Positions 27,009 through 36,807 of a stretch of 64,000 bases of DNA are shown here, piece after piece. The notes beneath the pieces were generated by a model that saw nothing but the letters and a program-made list of their open reading frames with translations, was not told where the DNA came from and did not search any database. Each line of letters starts with the position of its first letter. The stretch's first letter is position 1. The position numbers were made by a program, and so were the translations under genes. Origin of the DNA: an uncultured Limosilactobacillus sp. (lineage in GTDB: Bacteria; Bacillota; Bacilli; Lactobacillales; Lactobacillaceae); NCBI RefSeq assembly GCF_934202705.1, contig NZ_CAKPYE010000001.1, forward strand, positions 197,597 through 261,596. Direction: 5' to 3'.

Positions 27009-27596
27009 CTAGTGAACCAGTTTATCCCAAATAATAACCTGATTAGCTTTTAAAGATTTTTGCACATCAATAATTCGCTGGTTAGCACTACCACGGAACT
27101 GTAAGGTCAGGTCCTTCTGGTCCTCGAGAAAACGGCCATCAACCAAAATATCAATGTTCCTTAGCATTTCTAGTTTATCATAGGATTCCTGCTGTAATTC
27201 TTCCCAAGTATATCCAGACCACGACCAGATATCTTTGGTATGTCCATATTCTTTGCGGAGTCGCTTGATTAATTTTAAACAAACCTGAGTATTTAGAAAC
27301 GGTTCACCACCAAGAAGAGTTAATCCTTGAACATAATCATGACCCAGGTCTTCCATAATTTGGTCTTCAAGTTCTTGGGTATATGGTTGACCGTAATGAA
27401 AGTTCTGCGCAGCTTTGTTATAACAACCTGGGCAGTTAAACAGGCAGCCGCTCACATAAATGCTACACCGAACCCCTTCACCATCAACAAAGTTGAATGG
27501 CTTATAGTCCGCAACGTATTGAAGAGAATGGTCGGCTGCGAGCCATTCCTTGGGGCGCGGATTTTTGGGCAGCCGATGTTGATGTCGTTCACCCAT
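27009..27596 (-). CDS. nrdG: Anaerobic ribonucleoside-triphosphate reductase activating protein
   Basis: This 195-residue radical-SAM enzyme makes the glycyl radical on NrdD. The cluster motif is GCLFNCPGCYNKA (C-x3-C-x2-C), and TLLGGEPFLN is the GGE motif for SAM. It needs a 4Fe-4S cluster, which gives a plausible link with the suf genes 14 nt downstream. It follows nrdD by 13 nt. Confidence 0.96.
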   Translation of the reverse strand: MGERHQHRLPKNPRPKEWLAADHSLQYVADYKPFNFVDGEGVRCSIYVSGCLFNCPGCYNKAAQNFHYGQPYTQELEDQIMEDLGHDYVQGLTLLGGEPFLNTQVCLKLIKRLRKEYGHTKDIWSWSGYTWEELQQESYDKLEMLRNIDILVDGRFLEDQKDLTLQFRGSANQRIIDVQKSLKANQVIIWDKLVH

Positions 27597-27609
27597 TAGT
27601 ACTCACTCC

Positions 27610-29853
27610 TTAGATTTGATCACCATTAATTTTGGCACGGTGTTCCTTGGTATCCATTTGACGTTGAGTTTCAAATTGCGCCGCCGACTTAATCATCCGT
27701 GGGTCCATATGCTTGACTCGATGAATGATTTCTTCATGTCGACCATGAACCATGGGCCGTTGTTGTGGATTGCCCAGATAACCACAGGTCCGTTTAACAA
27801 CGTCACATGTTGCTGGATCATGGTTTCCGCATTGTGGGCACTTGAAGCCACGCGCGGTGGCCTTAAATTCACCCTTAAAACCACATTTAAAGCATTGGTC
27901 GATTGAGGTATTGGTACCCAAATAACCAACATGATCATACGCCCAATCCCAAACGGCCTCTAATGCCTTCGGATTCTGACGGAGGTTGGGATATTCACAA
28001 TAGTGAATGAAACCACCCGCCGCATATTTAGGAAAGGCTTCTTCAAATTCTAGTTTTTCAAATGGGGTCGGATGTTTCCGGACATCATAGTGGAAACTAT
28101 TGGTGTAGTATTCTTTATCAGTCACATCTTCAACCCGGCCAAACTTCTTTAAGTCGTCTTGGCAGAAAGTATCCGTCAAAGACTCAGCTGGGGTTGAATA
28201 AAGACTGAAATGATAACCTTCTTCAGCTTCCCACTTGGCACAAAGATCATGCATCTGTTTAACAATTGATACCGCAAAGTCGTGAGCTTCTTGATTATGT
28301 TCCCACTTTGGACCGTAGAAAGTTGTGCAGACTTCATATAAACCAATATAGCCTAGCGAAACTGTTGCCCGACTGTTCTTAAACACTTCATCAACACTAT
28401 CCGTCTTCTTCAATCGCTTACCAAAGGCACCATACATATAAAGCAGTGGCGCATTCTCTGGTTTAGCTTGCTTCGTCCGTTGAATCCGATAGTCAAGGGC
28501 AATCTTACAAATCCGCATCTTCTCTTCAAAAATTTGCCAAAAGAGCTTCTTATCACCATGCGCTTCTAAAGCAATCCGTGGCAAATTCACAGTTACAACG
28601 CCAAGGTTCATCCGACCAGAGTTAACCTCTTTGCCCGTTTCTGGATCATGCCAACCTTGCAGAAAAGAACGACAACCCATTGGTGTCTTAAATGTGCCAG
28701 TAATTTCTTTGATCTTGTCATACATTAACAGGTCAGGGTACATTCGCTTAGTGGAACATTCCAGTGCTAACTGTTTAATATCATAATTTGGATCACTTGG
28801 GTTCAAATTTAAACCACGCTTTAATGTAAAGATTAGCTTCGGAAAAATTGCGGTCCGATGTTCCTTGCCTAACCCTTTAATTCGAATCTTTAAAATCGAT
28901 TTTTGAATTTCTCGTGCAATCCACGAAGTCCCTAAACCAAAATTAATCGTTGTAAATGGCGTTTGCCCTTGAGACGAGTACAGAGTATTAATTTCATATT
29001 CGAGCGCTTGCATTGCGTCGTAAATATCTTTTTTCGTCTTGGTTTTAGCATATTCTGCTCGCTTATCTGGCGCTACCCATTGTTCAGCATCCGCTAAATG
29101 TTTCTCATAGTTAATCTTAGCGTATGGTTCGAGCAATTGATCAATCCGATTAGCAGAACACCCACCATATTGCAAGGAAGCAACATTCGCAATAATTTGC
29201 GACATTTGAGCGGTCGCTGTCTGAATTGAGCGTGGCGAAGAAACCCATGCATTACCGATCTTAAAACCGTTTTTAAACATTTCGTCAAAATCAATTAAAC
29301 AACAATTAGTTTCTGGCGTCACTGGTGAATAATCAAGGTCATGCCAGTGAATATCACCACGGAGATGAGCCTTGGCAACAATTTGCGGTAACATCCGTAA
29401 ACCTAATGCTCGACTAACCATTCCGGCCTCTAAATCCCGCTGAGTATTAAAGACTTTGGAGTCCTTATTGGCATTTTCATGAACCACCCGCGCATTCCGA
29501 TCAGATAATTGATCAAGTTTATGCATTGGATTAGTCGCATTGGCAAAGGCTTGGTCATCTTGTTTACGATAATTAATGAAGGCCATTGCATACTCATTGT
29601 GACCAGCAGCACGAAAACCATCAATCATTGCTTGAGCAATTTCAATCGTCATGATCCGGTCTTTCCCGGCCAGTGTTTTTGCTAATTCATTATAGACTTT
29701 GCTTTGGGTTGTCCAATCAGCATGGAGTTCTTGCATAATTAAGTCTAATTTATAAGAATAAAATGGTGTAATCGTCCCATCACGCTTAACGACTTTAACA
29801 TCCTTGAGTGCGGTTAAAGGATGGTTAACTGTTGTTTTGATTTTCATAATCAT
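27610..29853 (-). CDS. nrdD: Anaerobic ribonucleoside-triphosphate reductase
   Basis: This 747-residue class III reductase makes deoxynucleotides without oxygen. An N-terminal ATP-cone (VKVVKRDGTITPFYSYKLDL, then the helical part to about residue 100) gives allosteric control. A four-Cys zinc site (CFKCGFKG ... CPQCGNHDPATC) precedes the glycyl-radical motif RTCGYLGNP, whose first Gly carries the radical. Two NrdR boxes lie upstream. The start is the ATG of MKIKTTVNH or one residue-pair upstream. Confidence 0.97.
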   Translation of the reverse strand: MIMKIKTTVNHPLTALKDVKVVKRDGTITPFYSYKLDLIMQELHADWTTQSKVYNELAKTLAGKDRIMTIEIAQAMIDGFRAAGHNEYAMAFINYRKQDDQAFANATNPMHKLDQLSDRNARVVHENANKDSKVFNTQRDLEAGMVSRALGLRMLPQIVAKAHLRGDIHWHDLDYSPVTPETNCCLIDFDEMFKNGFKIGNAWVSSPRSIQTATAQMSQIIANVASLQYGGCSANRIDQLLEPYAKINYEKHLADAEQWVAPDKRAEYAKTKTKKDIYDAMQALEYEINTLYSSQGQTPFTTINFGLGTSWIAREIQKSILKIRIKGLGKEHRTAIFPKLIFTLKRGLNLNPSDPNYDIKQLALECSTKRMYPDLLMYDKIKEITGTFKTPMGCRSFLQGWHDPETGKEVNSGRMNLGVVTVNLPRIALEAHGDKKLFWQIFEEKMRICKIALDYRIQRTKQAKPENAPLLYMYGAFGKRLKKTDSVDEVFKNSRATVSLGYIGLYEVCTTFYGPKWEHNQEAHDFAVSIVKQMHDLCAKWEAEEGYHFSLYSTPAESLTDTFCQDDLKKFGRVEDVTDKEYYTNSFHYDVRKHPTPFEKLEFEEAFPKYAAGGFIHYCEYPNLRQNPKALEAVWDWAYDHVGYLGTNTSIDQCFKCGFKGEFKATARGFKCPQCGNHDPATCDVVKRTCGYLGNPQQRPMVHGRHEEIIHRVKHMDPRMIKSAAQFETQRQMDTKEHRAKINGDQI

Positions 29854-29899
29854 ATCCCCTTTTTCGTAACATCATCTATCTTAATTCAAAAAAGATTGA

Positions 29900-29945
29900 A
29901 CACAATATCTAGAAACTATTGACTTTAAAAGCACAATATGTAGTG
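29900..29945 (-). promoter_or_regulatory. Tandem NrdR boxes upstream of nrdD
   Basis: Two copies, ACACAATATCTAGAAA (29900-29915) and AGCACAATATGTAGTG (29930-29945), match the NrdR consensus acaCwATATmTWGwgt. Their starts are 30 bp apart, about three helical turns, as is typical. NrdR-ATP/dATP would repress the nrd-suf transcript when deoxynucleotides suffice. Confidence 0.85.
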
Positions 29946-30160
29946 GGAATTTGAGCAACCGCCTGTATTTAGTGATGCGAGAAGCCAATATGATCACTCG
30001 CTTAATTCACTCCATAACCCGTAGTAGTAGGTATTAACTAACCTGGGTTAATTTTGAATAACGTGAATAATTCGTTAATTTGTTAATCACTTGATACATG
30101 AAAAATAAAAGTGAAAAGATTGTGTTGCATGAAAAATACATCATGTTACCAAAAAAGCCA
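29946..30160. other. Intergenic region upstream of nrdD, no gene seen
   Basis: No coding region is supported. ATGAAAAATA occurs twice (about 30097 and 30130) and TTAAC/GGTTAA gives a weak hairpin near 30033-30051. An upstream promoter of the nrd transcript or remnants of a lost gene are possible. Confidence 0.3.
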
Positions 30161-30164
30161 ACCA

Positions 30165-30203
30165 TCGAAAAACCGCGCCATAATAACAATGGCGCGGTTT
30201 TAA
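30165..30203 (-). terminator. Terminator of the amino-acid uptake genes
   Basis: An AAACCGCGCCAT/ATGGCGCGGTTT stem with a 7-nt loop and a T run on the minus strand follows the permease gene. Confidence 0.85.
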
Positions 30204-30223
30204 GTAAAGGATGAAATCGTTAA

Positions 30224-30916
30224 TTAATTACTAACGGTATATTTTTGACTCATTCGTTTCTCTAACCAGTTGAGTAATAAAGCGAGCGCTTGAGTAATAA
30301 CGAAGTAAATCACTGCAGCAACGATTAGCGGTGGAATAAAGTTGTAAAGTGTACCACCAACACCAAGGGCTTCCGCGGTAACTTCTTGAACCCCAATATA
30401 GAACAAGACTGAGGATTCCTTAATCAAGGTAATAAATTCGTTCCCCATTGCTGGTAGAGTGTTCCGCAATGCTTGTGGCAACACAATCTCAAACAATGTG
30501 TCACGCCGGCTTAATCCAAGTGATAGACCTGCTTCAGTTTGCCCATCCGGAATGGAGATAATTCCAGAACGGAAAATCTCAGAAGTATAGGCACCTGAAT
30601 TCAAACCCAGTGCTAATGCCCCGGGAATGATCCGATCTAATCCTGAACCTAAAATTTGAACCTGTGGGATGGGTAAAGTCTTTGACAAAATATAATAAAC
30701 CAGTAAAACCTGAATCATTGACGGCGTTCCTCGAACGATGGAAACATAGATACCAGCAATCCAATTTAACACCTTAAGATTCGACATCCGCATTAAGACA
30801 AGTAGCAAACCAATTAAAAAACCGATTACCACCCCAATGATCGAAATAATTAGTGTTAATTCCGATCCTTGTAAAAACATTGGCCAATACTTGCCAAGAA
30901 AATTAAAATCCAACAT
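30224..30916 (-). CDS. Polar amino acid ABC transporter permease
   Basis: This 230-residue permease of the HisM/GlnP type has about five membrane helices and the EAA motif as EAGLSLGLSRRDTLFEIVLP near residue 140. Its gene follows the binding-protein gene by 35 nt. No ATPase gene adjoins, so an ATPase encoded elsewhere must serve it. Confidence 0.92.
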   Translation of the reverse strand: MLDFNFLGKYWPMFLQGSELTLIISIIGVVIGFLIGLLLVLMRMSNLKVLNWIAGIYVSIVRGTPSMIQVLLVYYILSKTLPIPQVQILGSGLDRIIPGALALGLNSGAYTSEIFRSGIISIPDGQTEAGLSLGLSRRDTLFEIVLPQALRNTLPAMGNEFITLIKESSVLFYIGVQEVTAEALGVGGTLYNFIPPLIVAAVIYFVITQALALLLNWLEKRMSQKYTVSN

Positions 30917-30951
30917 TTAACATCATCCTCTACTCTCTATTATTGATTTGG

Positions 30952-31776
30952 TTATTTACCACTCTGCTCTTGAAGATCTTGTGCCTTTTGGAACATTTGA
31001 TCCAGTTGACCGTTCTTTTGCATCTTGGTGATTTCAGCATTAACCTTCTTCTTTAGCTTTGGTTCATTCTTCGGTAATGCAATACAAATGTCTCGTTGTG
31101 ACTTTGGTACTGGCATCTTTAATGTTGAAATTGCATAGTCATTCGGGTACTTCTTGACATATTCTTCAGCCACCTTTTGAGCTAAAACAACCCCATTTAA
31201 CTTACCACTCTTCAATTCGGTTGTCAGACTGGTAACTAAACCTTCACTCACAATGTGGGCCTTGGTTTGGCTCTTCCCAACACTTTCTTGGATGGATCCT
31301 TGCTGAGCACCAAACGATGCACCCTTGGTACTATCCTTAGTAGTGTACTTATTCGCATCACTCTTCTTTACCAGCAGGACTTCTGATTCAGTATAGTATG
31401 GTTTGGAAAAGTCAACCGCCTTCCGCCGTTGCTTGGTTGCCGTCATTCCAGCCATTACCATTTGGACCTTATTATTTTGTAACTCACCAATTAAGGAGGA
31501 GAACTGCATATTTTGAACCTTCAGCTTGACTCCCATATCCTTAGCAATCTGGTTAGCAACCATAATGTCAAAGCCATTATAGGTTTTCTTCCCATTTTTA
31601 ACGACTGGGAATTCAAATGGCGCAAAGTCAGCTGATGTCCCCATCGTCAAAGTTTTTTCACTTTTAATCTTATTATAAGCAGTGTTTTGTTTAGCACCAC
31701 ATCCAGCTAATCCGCCGACAACCATTAAGGCTACCGCACTGACTGCCAGGATTTTTTTACTGATTTTAAACTTCAT
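30952..31776 (-). CDS. Amino acid ABC transporter substrate-binding lipoprotein (family 3)
   Basis: This lipoprotein of about 274 residues starts at ATG 31776 (an adjacent ATG lies at 31779), 7 nt after AGGAGG. A signal peptide ends in the lipobox LAGC. The bacterial solute-binding family 3 domain follows: LTMGTSADFAPFEF, YNGFDIMVANQIAKDMGVKL and VMAGMTATKQRRKAVDFSKPY. It captures a polar amino acid, maybe glutamine or cystine. An upstream extension of the frame lacks a ribosome-binding site. Confidence 0.92.
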   Translation of the reverse strand: MKFKISKKILAVSAVALMVVGGLAGCGAKQNTAYNKIKSEKTLTMGTSADFAPFEFPVVKNGKKTYNGFDIMVANQIAKDMGVKLKVQNMQFSSLIGELQNNKVQMVMAGMTATKQRRKAVDFSKPYYTESEVLLVKKSDANKYTTKDSTKGASFGAQQGSIQESVGKSQTKAHIVSEGLVTSLTTELKSGKLNGVVLAQKVAEEYVKKYPNDYAISTLKMPVPKSQRDICIALPKNEPKLKKKVNAEITKMQKNGQLDQMFQKAQDLQEQSGK

Positions 31777-31840
31777 CATTAATCCTCCTGATTTCGTAAC
31801 TCTATGAATAATAATTGCATAACATTTGAATACAACCAGT

Positions 31841-31869
31841 ATAATACATGATATATTCATATAATGCAA
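31841..31869 (-). promoter_or_regulatory. Promoter of the amino-acid uptake genes
   Basis: On the minus strand TTGCAT and TATTAT are separated by 17 bp, 62 bp upstream of the lipoprotein start. Confidence 0.6.
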
Positions 31870-32045
31870 CTATAAATGTAAAAAAATTCGATTTATCTTT
31901 TTATTTCGCCAGCAAATTGTATATATTCAATTAAATTGCATAATTACTACTAAACAATGCAGAGATGATTATTTCTATCAACATTATTCTTTAAATGGAA
32001 AAGAAGATCACTAACTTCAACTGAATGACTTAATAGTGAAACAAA

Positions 32046-32085
32046 AATCCCCCAGGGTTCAGTAAATCTGAACGCTGAGAGATTA
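32046..32085 (-). terminator. Terminator after the adhesin gene
   Basis: A CAG-GTTCAG/CTGAAC-CTG hairpin is followed on the minus strand by GGGGGATTTTTG. It lies about 70 bp after the adhesin stop. Confidence 0.55.
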
Positions 32086-32150
32086 TTGTAGTTCTTAAAA
32101 GAAACTATCTGTCAACATAAAAGACTTCAGCAACTATCTCATGCTTGGTT

Positions 32151-34964
32151 TTAGTCCTGGTGTCGTTTTCGCTTAGCCAAACCGAATAATACTAACAGGG
32201 ATGTCAAACCAAGTCCAACTAATGTACCACTTTGACTCTCGCCAGTCTGCGGTAGTTGAGCAACATTCGAGGTCTTATTTAGCATATTACCAGACATTCC
32301 CTGTCCGCTGGTCTTCATTTGACCACCATTATCCTGGTTAGTCTTCATGTCATAAGTAGTTAGCTTAGGGTCAGCAGTATACGTTACCGTAATATTAAGA
32401 TCGTCAGAATCAGGCGTTACTGGTTGGTCAGAAACAGCTGTTACAGTTGTGTGGTATCCCGGAACCGTTGGTGATTTCACTTCAGCAAAATTACCATTTG
32501 CTGGTGTCCACGGCTTCCAAACAATCTCATGGGTAACCAGGTCTTCGATGCCAGTCCGCTTAAATTCAATTGGTGTTGCTTGGTAGTCATCAGTAACCGG
32601 AGAACCATCTGCATACTGATAGTGAATCGTTTCATGAACGACCTTCGTATCAGTTACTGCTTTAGTTCCGTGTTCAAGATGAACAACGAATGATTGGTCA
32701 ACATGGTCATCATTATCAAAGTTTGGGAAAATAACTTGACTGTACTGCTTACCAGTTAAGTCTTGGGGGGGTGGTTGGGCAGTGGTATTAACCACCTTGA
32801 CAAACTCGTAGCCTTTGTCTTTCAGCTGCTTAACGAGCGTATCACCCTGGTCAAACTTAATCTGACCATTAGTTACCCCATTAGCATGATCAACAACTCC
32901 TGGAATAACCCGCTTAGCAGTATCATCGTAGAAGGTTAGCTGAGCAGCTTGCTGGTCAGGTGTGTAGGTCACTTCTTCATTTATATCTTTAGTATCATGG
33001 TGAACCTTAACCTTCTCAACGGTTAACTTATCCGGAGTGTAACCCATCACTGACGGGGACGGCTGTTGATTCAAAGTTCCTTCATCTGTCGTCTTTCCGG
33101 TGGCAGTCCAATGAATGCCCTCACTTGGCTGGTCGTACGTCTTGGTAATATTACCATGGTTATCGACATCAACGACCTTTCCCGTGACTTTATCCACATG
33201 ACCCGTGCCAGTAAACTTCGTTGACTGTGTTACCGGGTTGGTTGAAATTTCCGTTGAGTGAGTTGAACCATCACTGAACTTGTAAGTAATGGTCCGCTTG
33301 ACGGTCTTGCTTGTCACAATGTTCCCCTTTGTCGGGTCTTGCGGATCAACCGGCGCCGGGTGCTGATTATCTATTGGTTTAACCCCATGTCTCAAGTGCA
33401 CAACAAAGGTTTGGGTCGTGCTATCGTCGTTATCGTATTTGCCAAACTGGTAATGTGTAAACGCAGTTGAATCTAATGCACTCGTCTCGTTGCCCTTACT
33501 AATGCCGACATAGTCATAACGATCAGTTAAATTATTCAACGTGGTTGGGTCAAAGCTAATCGTCGTGTTGATGTTACCCTTGGCTTTTGTTGGTTCAACC
33601 CCACTAATAAATTTATGGGTAGTATCATCGTAATACCGTAACTGTGCAGTCGCATGGTTAGAAAGTTCAAACTGAACAATGTCACCATCAAAGTAGTATT
33701 TAACCACCTGACCAAATGCTGCCGTCCCATTTTTAGCATCTGTCTGCCAAGACTTAACGCCATTAATGATCTTTGGTGTTGGATTTAAGTGGTATCCTGC
33801 TGGGATTAATGCTTGATCATCAGTACTCAATGTAAAATCAGTTGATTTCATCGTATCTTGATTATCTTTGTACTGGTGAGTTAAATCATCTAAAGGAATA
33901 TACTGGTCATGACCTTGGTCATCCTCATAGTGAAGCCGAGCCTTAACCGTTGATTGACCATCAACCTTAACTGATGATGCACCAGCTGTCTTTACTGCCA
34001 CCCCCATTGGGAGCTGTTCATCACTCCATATCTGACTAGCTAGGTAAGCAATCTTCCCGGCATCACTCGTGACCGTTGGATCTTCACCCTGCAGTACCAG
34101 CCTAATTGCACCATTATTCTTTGATAGTTCATTAATCTTGACAGCAACTGACTTAATTTGTGACCAATCGCGTACCTGGTCGCTCGTAACATATGAACTT
34201 AAATCAGTTTTTTCATTAGAAGACTTTCCAGGCTGTGTCGAATAAAGAATTTCATAACTATCTGCCGGCACAGTTTCCCCGGTAATGGAATTAACGACTG
34301 TTGCACCGTTCTGCTTCAAATTAAAGTTAAAGGAAGTATCAGTATTGTCCTTTGGCAGATTAGCGACGACAACAATGTTATGAATGGTACTATCATGCTC
34401 AGGGTTATATATTACTCCTGTAGCAAGTGTCATTTGAGTAGTGCCCTTGTCATTTGAATGACCATTCAAGACTAAGCTACTATCCGTATTTCCCTGCGCG
34501 TTCTCCACAATACCTAAGCCGCTTGCTGATTGAACTGCAACGGTAAATTTGCCAACTTGAAAAGTATGGTTAGCCACGGCGTTCTTTAGCATTGCCATTT
34601 GATCAGTTGTAGCTAACGGATTAGTGTTTGTATTCTTCACTTGCAGATTATCAGCACTAACGAAGACATACCCGTCGGACGACATATTCGGCAAGTCGTT
34701 TCGTAAAGTGTACCAGTTAATATAATTAGTAATGGCGGCGTAGCCAGGAATAGTTAAACCAGCACCATCATACTCAATCACAGTACGTCCGTTAGACTGG
34801 TATGAACGCACTTTAAAAGGAATAGCCTTATCTTGATTATTTGAACCCTTTAGGATATAGCGGTCCTTAAAGTCATTCAAATCAAAATTGATCGTTGTTG
34901 GTAAGACATAGTAAATGTGAGGATTAACAAGGTCCGCATTATCTAAACCTTGCGGAATTTGCAC
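32151..34964 (-). CDS. Adhesin fragment C: MucBP-like repeats and LPQTG anchor
   Basis: This frame of 937 residues lacks a signal peptide; its GTG start is probably not real, since the same frame is open upstream to the C6 tract and yields a natural continuation (WVFHLDAEQDQYEAG). It holds MucBP-type repeats beginning AQLRYYDDTTHKFI and AQLTFYDDTAKRVI, Mub B2-like segments (TVKRTITYKFSDGS; VVHETIHYQYADGS) and a C-terminal LPQTGES, hydrophobic helix and KRKRHQD, which sortase A would use. An in-frame C7 run sits at 32765-32771. Confidence 0.75.
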   Translation of the reverse strand: MQIPQGLDNADLVNPHIYYVLPTTINFDLNDFKDRYILKGSNNQDKAIPFKVRSYQSNGRTVIEYDGAGLTIPGYAAITNYINWYTLRNDLPNMSSDGYVFVSADNLQVKNTNTNPLATTDQMAMLKNAVANHTFQVGKFTVAVQSASGLGIVENAQGNTDSSLVLNGHSNDKGTTQMTLATGVIYNPEHDSTIHNIVVVANLPKDNTDTSFNFNLKQNGATVVNSITGETVPADSYEILYSTQPGKSSNEKTDLSSYVTSDQVRDWSQIKSVAVKINELSKNNGAIRLVLQGEDPTVTSDAGKIAYLASQIWSDEQLPMGVAVKTAGASSVKVDGQSTVKARLHYEDDQGHDQYIPLDDLTHQYKDNQDTMKSTDFTLSTDDQALIPAGYHLNPTPKIINGVKSWQTDAKNGTAAFGQVVKYYFDGDIVQFELSNHATAQLRYYDDTTHKFISGVEPTKAKGNINTTISFDPTTLNNLTDRYDYVGISKGNETSALDSTAFTHYQFGKYDNDDSTTQTFVVHLRHGVKPIDNQHPAPVDPQDPTKGNIVTSKTVKRTITYKFSDGSTHSTEISTNPVTQSTKFTGTGHVDKVTGKVVDVDNHGNITKTYDQPSEGIHWTATGKTTDEGTLNQQPSPSVMGYTPDKLTVEKVKVHHDTKDINEEVTYTPDQQAAQLTFYDDTAKRVIPGVVDHANGVTNGQIKFDQGDTLVKQLKDKGYEFVKVVNTTAQPPPQDLTGKQYSQVIFPNFDNDDHVDQSFVVHLEHGTKAVTDTKVVHETIHYQYADGSPVTDDYQATPIEFKRTGIEDLVTHEIVWKPWTPANGNFAEVKSPTVPGYHTTVTAVSDQPVTPDSDDLNITVTYTADPKLTTYDMKTNQDNGGQMKTSGQGMSGNMLNKTSNVAQLPQTGESQSGTLVGLGLTSLLVLFGLAKRKRHQD

Positions 34965-35016
34965 CTGAAATTCTCCTGCGCTTGTCGTCCCAGCTTCATA
35001 CTGATCTTGCTCAGCG

Positions 35017-36807
35017 TCAAGGTGAAAGACCCAGGGGGGTCGAAACTCGTTGAACGACTGTTTGCGTATTGGACCAGCCTACCGGTGATGTTTCAGTAAA
35101 TTCTGGCTTAGCAGGATCTGATGCTAGATTAATTGAAGCAGTCAATTTATCACCAACTTGCATTGGTTGACCGTTCTGCTTGTTTTGAGCAACCTTTCCC
35201 GAAACGTAAAGCCAAGCTGACTTACCACTACTTAATCCATCGATCCATTCAACCTTCGCAAGGTTTTTATTGGCATTAATTTTAAAATTATAATTATTGC
35301 CAATAATGACTTCTGAACTGCCATCTTGGTAGGTCACTTTAATCCTATCCATCAGGGTAAATTTGTGACCACGATATTCCACTGACCAACTAGGATTACC
35401 ACTAAAGGTCAGGTTATCCACTGAATAACCATCAGAAAATGTTGCCGTATAGTGAATCCTGTTAAAGTTATATGCTGATGGGTTATCAACCCGGATTTGG
35501 TTGATATAGTGTTCGTTCTCATATGAACCCGTTCCAATATCTACTGGTGAAGTTAACGGTACTGTATCTTTATATAAATAATCGGCATCAGTTTGTGTCG
35601 GATAGGCATTAGTAACTTGCCCTTTAAAAATATTGCCACTAGGTAGTTTTGTCTCGTTACCAAGAATCGTGTCTTCCCAGACTGGAACCGGCACTTGAAG
35701 CTGCTTGCCGCCATTCAAAACCCAAACCGCTGTGGATGGTTGAGCCTTCAATGTTTTATCCTCACTTGGCGAGTCCATCACAAACTTTCCAGTAATGATT
35801 AATTGATGAAAGTTCCCAATCTGCAATCCAGTGAAAACAACAGGTGATCCCGCTGAAGCCTGAGAGATACTGTCAACCTTATCATAGCCATCATCTTTAT
35901 TAGTATTTGAAAAATGTTCCAGGGTCGCTGCAGTATTAATTTTAAAATTAGCGGGAACGTTCAACGTTAGGTTCACTTTGCCATAATGATAAACTGCATC
36001 ACTGAATGGGGCAGTGATATCAGTTGAATAGGAATAATCCTGGTTAACCAAAATTTGCTTTTGATCCTCTGGTGTAGGATTTGTCCGCTTAAAAGCGGAA
36101 AAAGAGATCGTAGGGTTAACATCTTCGTAAATTGAATAAGTACCTATCTTTTCACCATTTTTAGTCACGGTGAGCATTTTGGTTATTCGCCCATTTTCAA
36201 TAACTTTGCTATTGGTCTTCACGGCAATCGTGATCCCTTGAGACATTCCACCAGTCGTCGCGTTGCTCGTAAAGGTGTCAGTAATGGTATAAGACCCGTC
36301 TGCATTATGGACCAGCCGCGACGTTCCTTCCCCGGCAGGCAGCGGCGCCACACTAACCCCATTATTTTGGTATAAGTCACCTTGCGGGATAGTTAAGGTA
36401 TACACATCACCATTTTTAAAGTTTGAAACTTTCCAAGTTAAACTGACCGTTGGTTGGCTGAGAGAGAGCGTATCGTGATCCGCCTGTAGTGACCAATCTT
36501 GATTTGTCTCATCACTGTCTGCTTTTGGCGTTACTGGTACTAATTGTTTATTATTAGCAGCTTGCTGATTTACTTTCTCTGCAGAAGAATTATCCTCTTG
36601 TAACGTTTCTTGATTATGCTTCAACACAACAGATTTGGCTGCCGGCTGTTGAAGGGGGCGTCTGCTGCCCCTCAACCTGCTCGACCTCGTTATGGTTATT
36701 CTCTGTTGACGTGACCGCTGCTTTAGCAACAACATCATTACTACTAAAATAAAGAGTAGTCCCCAATAAAACTGAAGCCACACCAAAAGAAAGTTTTCGT
36801 AAACCAT
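35017..36807 (-). CDS. Adhesin fragment B: adhesive domain in middle frame
   Basis: The real part of this frame runs from the C5 tract (about 36655) to the C6 tract (35034). It starts QQPAAKSVVLKHNQETLQED and continues with beta-rich sequence (VSLTWKVSNFKNGDVYTLTI; YSYSTDITAPFSDAVYHYGK) typical of the N-terminal adhesive region of serine/mucin adhesins. The first 50 residues upstream of the tract are a shadow of the signal-peptide frame. It ends shortly after the C6 tract at 35017. Confidence 0.7.
   Translation of the reverse strand: MVYENFLLVWLQFYWGLLFILVVMMLLLKQRSRQQRITITRSSRLRGSRRPLQQPAAKSVVLKHNQETLQEDNSSAEKVNQQAANNKQLVPVTPKADSDETNQDWSLQADHDTLSLSQPTVSLTWKVSNFKNGDVYTLTIPQGDLYQNNGVSVAPLPAGEGTSRLVHNADGSYTITDTFTSNATTGGMSQGITIAVKTNSKVIENGRITKMLTVTKNGEKIGTYSIYEDVNPTISFSAFKRTNPTPEDQKQILVNQDYSYSTDITAPFSDAVYHYGKVNLTLNVPANFKINTAATLEHFSNTNKDDGYDKVDSISQASAGSPVVFTGLQIGNFHQLIITGKFVMDSPSEDKTLKAQPSTAVWVLNGGKQLQVPVPVWEDTILGNETKLPSGNIFKGQVTNAYPTQTDADYLYKDTVPLTSPVDIGTGSYENEHYINQIRVDNPSAYNFNRIHYTATFSDGYSVDNLTFSGNPSWSVEYRGHKFTLMDRIKVTYQDGSSEVIIGNNYNFKINANKNLAKVEWIDGLSSGKSAWLYVSGKVAQNKQNGQPMQVGDKLTASINLASDPAKPEFTETSPVGWSNTQTVVQRVSTPLGLSP
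35034..35039 (-). repeat. C6 run at second adhesin frameshift
   Basis: The coding-strand C6 run lies at the point where the middle frame must pass to the MucBP/LPQTG frame; C5 or C8 would restore it. Confidence 0.65.

Noticed and set aside
35017..36807. Middle adhesin frame as an independent gene starting near 36807
   Set aside because: Its first part overlaps the signal-peptide frame, has no ribosome-binding site and is not protein-like; the real sequence starts at the C tract.
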